Source: a virus
DNA length: 42,496 nt
Virus record (IMG/VR): IMGVR_UViG_3300035698_013554
Location: 1 to 42,496 of that record
Reading direction: 5' to 3' (one strand)
Shown here: piece after piece, positions 35,365 to 41,906 of the stretch
How positions within the stretch are numbered: position 1 is the stretch's first letter
Layout of the letters: the number at the start of each line of letters is the position of its first letter
Made by a program: the position numbers and the translations under genes
Notes under the pieces: generated by a model
What the model saw: the letters and a program-made list of their open reading frames with translations, nothing else
Database searches by the model: none
What the model was told of the DNA's origin: nothing

Positions 35365-36079
35365 AACAAATTATGTGGGTGGTGTTGGTAACAATATGTT
35401 TCAATATGTGTTTGCCAGAATAATAGCAGAACAAAACAATCTATATTTAGCAGAAACTGTGAGTAATCCAATAACTGAGTTTAAAGTGATGTCTGATAAG
35501 TTCCCTGTTGATACCATACCATATGACACTACGGATAAAATAATATTAACACCTGATTATAGTGATGTTCTGTATATCGGTGGATATTTTCAAGACCCAC
35601 GAATATATGATTTAAATAAAGATTTGATAAAATCATTTTTTGATTATGAAATAAATAAAAGAACGGATGGTTCTGTTACTGCACATATTCGATTAGGTGA
35701 TTATCATCAATTCGATGGTGGTGTTGTTATTCATCCCAATTGGTATCGTAAGAGATTTAAAAAATTAGGGTGTGGTACTAATAGAAAATTGTATATAGTG
35801 TCTGATGATATAAATGACCCATACATGGAAAATTTTAAAGAATTTAATCCTGAGTTTGTGTCAAGTACAGTTCGGTCTGATTTTCAGTTCATTATGAATT
35901 CAGATATCATTGTATCATCTAATAGCACATTTTCTTGGTGGGCTTCTTGGCTTAGTGAGGCGAGTAAGATTTTTATGTTCTCACCTTGGATATATAAAGA
36001 ACATCATAGAAAATTTAATTTGGCATATATGGATAGGGCAACGCTTACAAATGGAGCATTTTTAAAGGAGATTGAATGA
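35357..36079 (+). CDS. GT11-type fucosyltransferase
   Basis: 240 aa. I chose the second ATG (35357), nine bases after AAAGG; the first ATG (35348) directly abuts that site. GT11 family features are the N-terminal GGVGNNMFQYVFARIIAEQN (donor loop G-x-G-N-x-x-F-Q-Y), HIRLGDY at residues 110-116 (the H-x-R-x-G-D-Y motif that binds GDP-fucose), LYIVSDD, and S-N-S-T-F-S-W-W-A-S-W-L near the C-terminus. GT11 enzymes mainly transfer L-fucose in alpha-1,2 linkage. Gmd at 25333 would supply the precursor of its donor. The start overlaps the upstream gene. Confidence 0.88.
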   Translation: MIRTNYVGGVGNNMFQYVFARIIAEQNNLYLAETVSNPITEFKVMSDKFPVDTIPYDTTDKIILTPDYSDVLYIGGYFQDPRIYDLNKDLIKSFFDYEINKRTDGSVTAHIRLGDYHQFDGGVVIHPNWYRKRFKKLGCGTNRKLYIVSDDINDPYMENFKEFNPEFVSSTVRSDFQFIMNSDIIVSSNSTFSWWASWLSEASKIFMFSPWIYKEHHRKFNLAYMDRATLTNGAFLKEIE

Positions 36080-36657
36080 GTTTTATTGGAAGAAGTCAAT
36101 TAGAAGTTAATTTTAATAGAAGTAATCAAGTGGGGCAGATGAGTCCTGATGAACGTGAAGCGATGTATAATCTTGTTATCAAATACAAACCAAGAAATAT
36201 ATTTGAAATAGGTACATGGATGGGTTGTGGTAGCACATATTATTTGGCAGCAGGATTATATAATGTGAACAATGATGGGATGTTGTATACTGCTGAGGCA
36301 CATATAGGTGCATATAATCATGCTTTGAATTTTTATAAAACCCAACCAGATTTGATACCATTGCGGGATAATGTGGAGTTTCATTTTGGAACTGGTGTTG
36401 ATATATTTACTAAGAAGCTCAAAGAATTTGACAAAGTAGATATGGTATTGTTTGATGGTGCTGATGATAATCAAACCACGTTGGATGAATATAATGTATT
36501 TAAGGACAAGTTTAAGACAGACACTATTGTCATTTGTCATGATTGGAAAACCAGAAAGGCAGAATACATCAAAGATTTTTTATTGGATGATACCAAATGG
36601 AAACAATTGTTTATCATGGATACTTTAACTGGGTTTGCTGCATTTAAAAAGAAATAA
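36076..36657 (+). CDS. Class I SAM-dependent methyltransferase (Methyltransf_24-like)
   Basis: 193 aa, overlapping the fucosyltransferase stop (ATGA) with GGAG upstream. Motif I is NIFEIGTWMGCGSTYYLAAG at about 35-54; an acidic residue follows at A-E-A-H; DMVLFDGADD at about 120-129 is the motif IV region typical of cephalosporin-hydroxylase/Methyltransf_24 enzymes, which need a metal and methylate sugars or catechols. It is the last gene of the glycan operon. Sugar methylation is inferred from context only. Confidence 0.78.
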   Translation: MSFIGRSQLEVNFNRSNQVGQMSPDEREAMYNLVIKYKPRNIFEIGTWMGCGSTYYLAAGLYNVNNDGMLYTAEAHIGAYNHALNFYKTQPDLIPLRDNVEFHFGTGVDIFTKKLKEFDKVDMVLFDGADDNQTTLDEYNVFKDKFKTDTIVICHDWKTRKAEYIKDFLLDDTKWKQLFIMDTLTGFAAFKKK

Positions 36658-36677
36658 AATAATAACATAGCAATTTA

Positions 36678-36685
36678 TATAAATA
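36678..36685 (+). promoter_or_regulatory. T4-type late promoter
   Basis: Exact TATAAATA followed by C, 55 nt before the ATG at 36733, in the 75-nt gap that starts the next operon. It lies within the left arm of an inverted repeat. Confidence 0.75.
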
Positions 36686-36715
36686 CTAATATACACAAAA
36701 TATATTAGTATTTAT
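36679..36715 (+). other. 15-bp inverted repeat overlapping a late promoter
   Basis: Arms 36679-36693 and 36701-36715 are exact reverse complements around a 7-nt loop (CACAAAA). The left arm includes the TATAAATA element. Read-through RNA from upstream would fold it fully; RNA started at this promoter would lack much of the left arm. The ribosome-binding site AAGGGGG begins six bases after the right arm. Confidence 0.85.
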
Positions 36716-36732
36716 TATATAAGGGGGTTCTC

Positions 36733-37059
36733 ATGGACATTCTTACAACTGTTCTAATCACAACCGGGGTATCTTCTGTTGTAGCTGTTCTTGTGAAAGC
36801 TATATGGGATTGGGTTACAAATAAGAACGGGAAAAAAGAAATAGAAGAATTAAAGGCTGAAATAAAAAGTCAACGAAAAGAATTTGCTGATTTGAAAAAT
36901 GTGATTTTAACATCATATATCAAGAAAGATGATTTTGAAAAACATCTTGTTAAATTTGAGGATGTTAGAGATAAGACTTTGATGAATGAAAATAATATCA
37001 AAATGATTCGTGATAGTGTTAGACAAAATGTTCAAAGAATGTCACAATTAGAAAAGTAA
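36733..37059 (+). CDS. Membrane-anchored coiled-coil protein, unknown
   Basis: 108 aa with a strong AAGGGGG site. One N-terminal membrane span (residues about 5-27, TVLITTGVSSVVAVLVKAIW) is followed by a Lys/Glu-rich helix that continues as coiled coil to the end (KEIEELKAEIKSQRKEF). Size and topology resemble phage holin-like or spanin-like accessory proteins, but no diagnostic motif is present and no endolysin is adjacent. Next in the operon is a receiver-domain protein, so a signalling-related anchor is equally possible. Confidence 0.7.
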   Translation: MDILTTVLITTGVSSVVAVLVKAIWDWVTNKNGKKEIEELKAEIKSQRKEFADLKNVILTSYIKKDDFEKHLVKFEDVRDKTLMNENNIKMIRDSVRQNVQRMSQLEK

Positions 37060-37069
37060 TGGAGATAAA

Positions 37070-37480
37070 ATGAAAGTTCTTATTGTAGAAGATAGTTTGG
37101 GATTAGTTCAAGTTTATACTGGTATAATAAAACATATTGTAAAAAAACTAAAACCTAACGAGACACTCGAAGTGGTGTCTGTAGCGAACAACGAAGAATA
37201 TTATTATTTTAAACATATGGGGTTTGACTTAGCTATTTTGGATTGGAATATAATCGGTGGTACATCGGAAAGTATAATTCAAGACGCAATAGGTAAAATT
37301 GCATATTCGTATTTTATAACGGGATATGCTAATAATAAACGGGTGCGTGAATTGTCGAAACAATTTAATATTCCTATAATGTCAAAACCCTCAACAGAAT
37401 TAGAAATTATTCAAATATTAGAAAGGGCGATAGAGAAGATTTATAATGGGATTACGACAATGGTTTCTGAAAAAGTGTAA
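37070..37480 (+). CDS. Stand-alone CheY-like response-regulator receiver
   Basis: 136 aa. All key receiver residues can be placed: acidic pair E7-D8 in VLIVEDS, phosphoacceptor D58 in FDLAILDWNIIGG, T84 in FITGYA, and K106 in IMSKPS. There is no output domain; about 30 residues of helix follow. Receivers accept phosphate from a histidine kinase and signal through conformational change. No kinase is in the window, so it would have to draw on host kinases or act as a decoy. It overlaps the next gene by 35 nt, suggesting a paired function. ATGGAGATAAA precedes its start. Confidence 0.85.
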   Translation: MKVLIVEDSLGLVQVYTGIIKHIVKKLKPNETLEVVSVANNEEYYYFKHMGFDLAILDWNIIGGTSESIIQDAIGKIAYSYFITGYANNKRVRELSKQFNIPIMSKPSTELEIIQILERAIEKIYNGITTMVSEKV

Positions 37481-37919
37481 GAAAAAAGAAAATGGTGATA
37501 AAGAAATAAATGAATTAAAAGATAGAATAAATAAATTACAAGCAATATCCGTATTGACTCATAGAACGTTATTAAAGACTCTCTTTAATATCTCATGTGT
37601 GTTACTATTTACAGCTTTGAGTTGTGTTGTATCATTTATTATATTTGGAGTAATTGGGGTTGTATTTAAATTGCTATCAGTGTTTACTATAATTGCATTG
37701 ATACCAATATTAATATTATTGTATTTAATCTTATATGGTAAACATACATTAATTATTTGTTCTAATTGTAGAAGAATAAAATATAATAATAAGTTTTATG
37801 TGTTGGAGGAATTTATTGGAAATCTTTCACATGACATTTGTGCCGAATGTGCAAGGACTGAAACATCAATCGGTATGACTGAAAAAAAACGTCAACACAA
37901 TGGTGGTAAATATGGGTAA
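37446..37919 (+). CDS. Two-span membrane protein with a C-terminal four-Cys domain
   Basis: 157 aa. A basic N-terminus and a short coiled coil (residues 17-35) lead to two membrane spans (about 46-70 and 74-97). The C-terminal domain, IICSNCRRI, then L-E-E-F-I and S-H-D-I-C-A-E-C-A (C105, C108, C132, C135), matches the C-S-x-C-K-K-I-R ... W-x-x-I-E-x-Y-I ... F-S-H-G-I-C-P-E-C module that follows receiver or PAS domains in some bacterial signalling proteins. Here it is detached and membrane-anchored, beside a receiver gene it overlaps by 35 nt. Metal binding is inferred from the Cys spacing. Confidence 0.75.
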   Translation: MGLRQWFLKKCKKKENGDKEINELKDRINKLQAISVLTHRTLLKTLFNISCVLLFTALSCVVSFIIFGVIGVVFKLLSVFTIIALIPILILLYLILYGKHTLIICSNCRRIKYNNKFYVLEEFIGNLSHDICAECARTETSIGMTEKKRQHNGGKYG

Positions 37920-38589
37920 ATTTTTAATAGAATATTATAGTGGTGGTGCTGATTGGAGACAAAAGATTGTAACACATCGAACTCCAACGGGACGTATTTC
38001 ACGTGTTCGTGTTGGTAGTTTGACTCCAGATGAACAACTTAAATACAATCCTAACAGATTTAAACGTGGCAAAGCTGATACTAAAATGACAAAAGGTGAC
38101 TTTGAAAAATTAAGAGACCTTGACAAAAAAATCAGAACAATGGATGTCTATGTTGCGTCAAAGGATTTAGATGAAATTGAAGATGTTCAGGATATCATAC
38201 AAGCAGATAAATTAGTTCTTGGAACAACTGATAGCAAGAATGTAGTGAATCTATTTGATGATGATTATGATGTAGTAAAAATTCATAAACTTCCCGTTAC
38301 AGCAATTAAAAAATACATGACAAAGAATGTCGAAGACGCTGAGTCTATTGATGATTATTCATTCACGGATGTTGATACTGATGATGAAGAGAAGCTCTTT
38401 GAAATAAGTAAATTCAAAGATTCAACGATATTTCTTCTTGATTTATATTCATATTTAAAGGATGTAGAATTTAGTATTGACCATGCTGATGACGATGAAG
38501 ATGATTTTGAAGAGTTGGATGGTCGTGGTGATAGTAAAGAGGAAGAAGTAGAAGAAGGTAAATTTAGTCAGTTTTATAGGGAGGAGTAA
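37912..38589 (+). CDS. Acidic protein, unknown
   Basis: 225 aa from the ATG at 37912, which has GGTGG upstream; an in-frame ATG at 37900 has no such site. It overlaps the preceding gene. The N-terminal 60 residues are basic (MGKFLIEYYSGGADWRQKIV, then H-R-T-P-T-G-R-I-S-R-V-R-V-G) and the rest is increasingly acidic, ending in EEVEEGKFSQFYREE. No family is recognised. Its stop overlaps the next ATG (TAATG) with GGGAGGAG as the site, so it is coupled to the ADP-ribosyltransferase-like gene and may assist or be packaged with it. Confidence 0.78.
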   Translation: MGKFLIEYYSGGADWRQKIVTHRTPTGRISRVRVGSLTPDEQLKYNPNRFKRGKADTKMTKGDFEKLRDLDKKIRTMDVYVASKDLDEIEDVQDIIQADKLVLGTTDSKNVVNLFDDDYDVVKIHKLPVTAIKKYMTKNVEDAESIDDYSFTDVDTDDEEKLFEISKFKDSTIFLLDLYSYLKDVEFSIDHADDDEDDFEELDGRGDSKEEEVEEGKFSQFYREE

Positions 38590-39623
38590 TGTCATTTACA
38601 GAACACTATTTTAATGAGGATGTCATTAATGAAATGCTTCTCAAGGGCAAAAGAAAATCTGAGGGAAGTCAAGATATTATGGCTTTCAATAAATGGATTT
38701 ATTTCCTTGATGATGAATCCCCTGATTGGGAAAACACAAAAAAAGAAATCATTACCAATCTCAATCTTGAGGATAAAATAGGTGAGGGTGATTTGGAAGA
38801 TGTTGATTCTAATGATTTAAAACAACAGGTTTCTGAATATGTACCTGATGTGTTGGTTGGGAGTGTTGATGAATATAATAACATGAATGTTGATTCATAT
38901 GGGTCATTTAAACTCGACCCTAAGTCATCAATTCTTATAAAGAAAGTTGTGAAACAATTGGGAATTGATAATGTAGAATATCCACGAGATGATTATGGTA
39001 GTGAGGAAACTTCAAAATATGAAATCAAGGGCAAGATTCCTGATGTTGCATATCATGGAACGACTTCTGAATATCTTGATGAAATTTCAAGAATTGGTTT
39101 AAGACCGGGAGCAAAAGAATCAAATTGGTTAGCAGGTGCAATAAAAATTGAACACCCTGATAAGATTTTCTTTTCAACACGTATTGATGAAGCGATGAGT
39201 CATGCCCAAATGACTGCGGAAAAACGTGGTGGCGTGTCATTGGTTGTTGAATTTAAAATCCCTAATAAGGATTTGATGGTTGCTGATTATGATGTTGAGG
39301 TTCAAACAGGACAACACATGGATGGTGATTCTGATGTTGGGTTGTTTTATACACATATGGATAAACCAACACACGGGAGTGAAAAAACTCACAAAGAAAA
39401 ACCATTTTCTGTTTCAAAGGAATTTGGTATCTATGGATATAAAGGGGCAATTCCTCCAAAATTTATTTTATCATATTGGGCTGCTGTGGGAAAAGACCCA
39501 GAAGATGTTTATGGTCAAGATGATTATACAGAATTTGACGCTACAGATGTTGGTGAATTAAAATGTGAATTAGACCCAGATGAATGTGATTATGATAATG
39601 AAGAAGAGTATGATGAAGAATAA
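38589..39623 (+). CDS. ADP-ribosyltransferase-like protein
   Basis: 344 aa. After an acidic N-terminal 150 residues (MSFTEHYFNEDVINEMLLKG) comes a domain with VAYHGTTSEYLDEISRIGLR (H156, G157, T158), KIFFSTRIDEAMSHA (S196/T197) and FSVSKEFGIYGYKGAIPPKF (E278). This order of H-G-T, S/T-strand and E before I-P-P-x-x-I is that of PARP/Tpt1-like ADP-ribosyltransferase folds, which use NAD to modify proteins or nucleic acids. The C-terminus is very acidic. T4 carries unrelated-looking ADP-ribosyltransferases (Alt, ModA, ModB), and Alt is injected with DNA; late expression here would allow packaging. Enzyme activity is not proven; another Tpt1-like activity is possible. Confidence 0.6.
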   Translation: MSFTEHYFNEDVINEMLLKGKRKSEGSQDIMAFNKWIYFLDDESPDWENTKKEIITNLNLEDKIGEGDLEDVDSNDLKQQVSEYVPDVLVGSVDEYNNMNVDSYGSFKLDPKSSILIKKVVKQLGIDNVEYPRDDYGSEETSKYEIKGKIPDVAYHGTTSEYLDEISRIGLRPGAKESNWLAGAIKIEHPDKIFFSTRIDEAMSHAQMTAEKRGGVSLVVEFKIPNKDLMVADYDVEVQTGQHMDGDSDVGLFYTHMDKPTHGSEKTHKEKPFSVSKEFGIYGYKGAIPPKFILSYWAAVGKDPEDVYGQDDYTEFDATDVGELKCELDPDECDYDNEEEYDEE

Positions 39624-39655
39624 ATAGCTGATGTGTCATGAGTACAAACAGTTGC

Positions 39656-39682
39656 GAACATGTTCCTATTTGGAACATGTTC
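39656..39682 (+). other. Pair of GAACATGTTC palindromes / 11-bp hairpin
   Basis: GAACATGTTC occurs at 39656-39665 and 39673-39682, centre-to-centre 17 bp. Together they also form an 11-bp perfect hairpin (arms 39656-39666 and 39672-39682, loop TATTT). There is no U-tract after it. A half-copy CATGTTCC lies in the spacer of the promoter 60 bp downstream. It could be operator DNA or an RNA stem. Confidence 0.7.
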
Positions 39683-39686
39683 AGCC

Positions 39687-39727
39687 AAAGGATGAAATTT
39701 TGAAAAAAGTTTCATCCTTTTTTATTT
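39687..39727 (+). terminator. Rho-independent terminator
   Basis: AAAGGATGAAA and TTTCATCCTTT form an 11-bp stem around a 12-nt loop, followed by a T-rich run (TTTATTTT). It ends the late operon that runs from 36733 to 39623. Confidence 0.92.
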
Positions 39728-39732
39728 TACTC

Positions 39733-39761
39733 TTGACATCCATGTTCCCATGAATTATATT
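39733..39761 (+). promoter_or_regulatory. Sigma-70-type (early) promoter
   Basis: TTGACA at 39733-39738, 17-bp spacer, TATATT at 39756-39761, directly after a terminator. Same layout as the promoter at 28805. Confidence 0.87.
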
Positions 39762-39792
39762 GGTGTCAAATAATTTTTCAAAGGAGATGTGT

Positions 39793-40008
39793 ATGTTTTT
39801 TGGTGGTATAGTTTTGAATGCAATGGATGAGATATCTTCTGTGTGTGATAAGGCACAATTAGATAAAGAAAGAATTGAAAAAGAATGGATGGATACATAC
39901 AATTATCCAAGAAAAAAGAAAAAAAGAGTTCGGATAGAATTGCAAGTAGATTATAATATTGCATGTTGGGCTTTGGAAGAAACTGATTTTGAAATTTTTA
40001 AGGTGTAA
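39793..40008 (+). CDS. Small protein, unknown, early-expressed
   Basis: 71 aa. The ATG at 39793 follows AAGGAGAT and lies 32 nt downstream of the promoter; a longer in-frame TTG start would fall within the -10 box. MFFGGIVLNAMDEISSVCDK, a Lys/Arg patch (YPRKKKKRVRIEL) and an acidic end. No family is recognised. Small basic proteins behind strong early promoters in T4-like phages often target host functions; that is inference only. Confidence 0.75.
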   Translation: MFFGGIVLNAMDEISSVCDKAQLDKERIEKEWMDTYNYPRKKKKRVRIELQVDYNIACWALEETDFEIFKV

Positions 40009-40013
40009 ATAAA

Positions 40014-40316
40014 ATGAAAAAACAGGTAATAAAATAAGTAAATGATAGTAAGAATGCAGAACCAAATATAATAAAAATATATTGGTTTCCAGATGAAAAT
40101 GAAGTAAGATTAATAATATTAGAAGATAATATTATATTTAAATCATATAGTGGGTGTGTTGAACCATTTTATTTTGAGTCATGTCCTGAATATGGATACC
40201 CTGCACCAACTGCAATTGCTACTATTTTGCTTGATGAATTTGGGTTGTTAAAATTATCATGTGAGTGGGGTGCCAATTGGGATAATGTTGTAGATACTGA
40301 AAGTGTGGTAAAATGA
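40014..40316 (+). pseudogene. 100-codon ORF interrupted by an in-frame TAA at codon 8
   Basis: Reading from the ATG at 40014 gives MKKQVIK, then TAA (40035-40037), then an uninterrupted 92-codon frame to TGA, overlapping the ATG of the CCA-enzyme gene (ATGA). The downstream part is protein-like: IIKIYWFPDENEVRLIILED, then GYPAPTAIATILLDEFGLLK and E-W-G-A-N-W-D. No alternative ATG, GTG or TTG with a ribosome-binding site restores it. Options are a nonsense mutation, a sequence error, suppression, or re-initiation. The 304-nt stretch between the flanking intact genes holds nothing else. Confidence 0.65.
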
Positions 40317-41800
40317 AATATTGGAAAGATTTTTTAAATTATTCAAAAGAATTATCAGTTGCTGTTGAATTGATGAAAATTCTCAAATATTATGGTTATA
40401 GTTTTAATCATGAAGTTCTTTTGGTTGGTGGACTTGTTAGAGATATGTGTATTGCTATTGATAACTATGAACATCAAAATAATGATGATGTGTTGTGTGG
40501 TAAAGAAAGATATTCTTCATTTTTGGAATATCTTAAGGGTGAAAAATTTAAAATAAATGATGTGGATTTTGCAACAAATATTCCTATTGAAAAATTCGAA
40601 CCTCATTTTGATTGTATTGATATTGGAAAAAATAAGGATTTTGGGATTCTTGTCATTAAATATGAAGATTATGTTTTTGAAATTGCCAATTATCGTCAAG
40701 AATCTGGATATGGTGATGGTAGACATCCAGATTCTGTTATAATGATAAAAGATTTTGAGGGTGACGCAAAAAGGCGTGATTTTGCAATAAATGCAATGGG
40801 TATTGATGTAAATGGGTGTATTTATGATTATTTTAATGGACAAAGTGATATTAGAATTGGGTGTATAGATACTGTCGGTAACCCTGATGAACGTTTTGCT
40901 GAAGATTATCTTCGTATGCTTCGAGCTGTGAGATTTTCTTCAAAATTACAATTCGGTATTGAAAAACGGTGTATTGAAGCTATTCAGAAAAACGCTCATA
41001 AAATTGTAAATGTTTCTTGGGAAAGAATACTCAAAGAGCTTAATAAAATGGCTGACTTGAGTGGTGAACAATTTGCAAATGCTATTGAGTTGATGGATTT
41101 GACTGGATTACTTCAATATATACTTCCTGAGATATCAGCAATGAAATCATTAAAACATAACCCAAAGTTCCATCCCGAAGGTGGCTCAACTGTATATGGA
41201 CATATTATAGAAGCATTGAGATGTAATAAATATGAAGATGTGTTGTTAAATTGGTCAATTCTTTTGCATGATGTGGGAAAAATTTCATGTTATAGTTGTA
41301 AAGATGGTATGTATCATTATTACAAACATCATTTGGAAGCCAAATCGTTGATTGGTATTATAGCAGATAGGTTGAAATTTTCAAATGAATTAAAAGAATG
41401 TTGTCAATTTGTTGCTTTGAATCACATGACACTCCACGATTTTCGAAAAGTTAAAAAATCTAAAGCTATGTTGCTTGTTAACCATAAATATTGGGGTGTT
41501 CTTTTAAAAGCATCATATTGTGATTCTAAGAGTCGTGGAAATATATTTGATAGTTGTGATTGGGATAAGACTGAAATGTATATATCAGGTCTTAATGATT
41601 GGTTTAAAGGCAAACAGGGTATTGATAATATACGTAAGGTTGTTAATGGTGCATTGATAATGAAATTAAGACCCGAAATTAAGCCATCTTCAATTATGGG
41701 AAATATAATAAAGCATACGATTGATTGGATTATAAATGAAAATATCGACATAGAAAAGAATATTAGTGATGTTCATAAATTTGTAAAAGAATTTATATAA
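40313..41800 (+). CDS. cca: CCA-adding enzyme / poly(A) polymerase family nucleotidyltransferase with HD domain
   Basis: 495 aa. Class II nucleotidyltransferase motifs are present: LLVGGLVRD (residues 36-44), the metal-binding D-V-D at 83-85 (NDVDFAT), RRDFAINAMG at 154-163, and DERFAEDYLRMLRAVRF at 192-208, the nucleotide-selecting region. A C-terminal HD-type domain has Y-G-H-I-I-E-A-L (H297) and LLHDVGK (H319, D320). Such enzymes add or repair the 3' CCA of tRNAs; HD-containing versions can also remove 2',3'-cyclic phosphates. That fits a phage that repairs tRNA after host anticodon-nuclease attack, but no tRNA gene lies in the window. Confidence 0.9.
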   Translation: MKYWKDFLNYSKELSVAVELMKILKYYGYSFNHEVLLVGGLVRDMCIAIDNYEHQNNDDVLCGKERYSSFLEYLKGEKFKINDVDFATNIPIEKFEPHFDCIDIGKNKDFGILVIKYEDYVFEIANYRQESGYGDGRHPDSVIMIKDFEGDAKRRDFAINAMGIDVNGCIYDYFNGQSDIRIGCIDTVGNPDERFAEDYLRMLRAVRFSSKLQFGIEKRCIEAIQKNAHKIVNVSWERILKELNKMADLSGEQFANAIELMDLTGLLQYILPEISAMKSLKHNPKFHPEGGSTVYGHIIEALRCNKYEDVLLNWSILLHDVGKISCYSCKDGMYHYYKHHLEAKSLIGIIADRLKFSNELKECCQFVALNHMTLHDFRKVKKSKAMLLVNHKYWGVLLKASYCDSKSRGNIFDSCDWDKTEMYISGLNDWFKGKQGIDNIRKVVNGALIMKLRPEIKPSSIMGNIIKHTIDWIINENIDIEKNISDVHKFVKEFI

Positions 41801-41803
41801 ATA
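41796..41803 (+). promoter_or_regulatory. T4-type late promoter
   Basis: Exact TATAAATA followed by C, overlapping the stop codon of the CCA-enzyme gene, 111 nt before the GIY-YIG ATG. Confidence 0.6.
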
Positions 41804-41809
41804 CATATA

Positions 41810-41873
41810 AGATGATTGGAGGACAGAGATTAATTACCTTTTCTTTGCCAACTCAAAGATTACTTCATCATCT
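41810..41873 (+). other. Structured leader before the GIY-YIG gene
   Basis: AGATGAT (41810-41816) pairs with ATCATCT (41867-41873), enclosing a second stem TCTTTG/CAAAGA (41842-41847 with 41854-41859, loop CCAACT). A GGAGG inside the outer loop is a second ribosome-binding-like site. The same bases are open in frame with the downstream nuclease from 41811, but with no normal start codon. It could be an RNA fold regulating the nuclease or a small RNA. Confidence 0.4.
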
Positions 41874-41906
41874 CTCATTTTAAAACTTAGTTGGAGGTAC
41901 TTCTAT

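Noticed and set aside
39656-39682. LexA/SOS box of the Gram-positive type
   Set aside because: The SOS box has GAAC and GTTC separated by four bases; here the separation is two.
41812-41883. 23-codon ORF in the GIY-YIG leader
   Set aside because: No ribosome-binding site before its ATG and an unremarkable translation; the RNA stems explain the region better.
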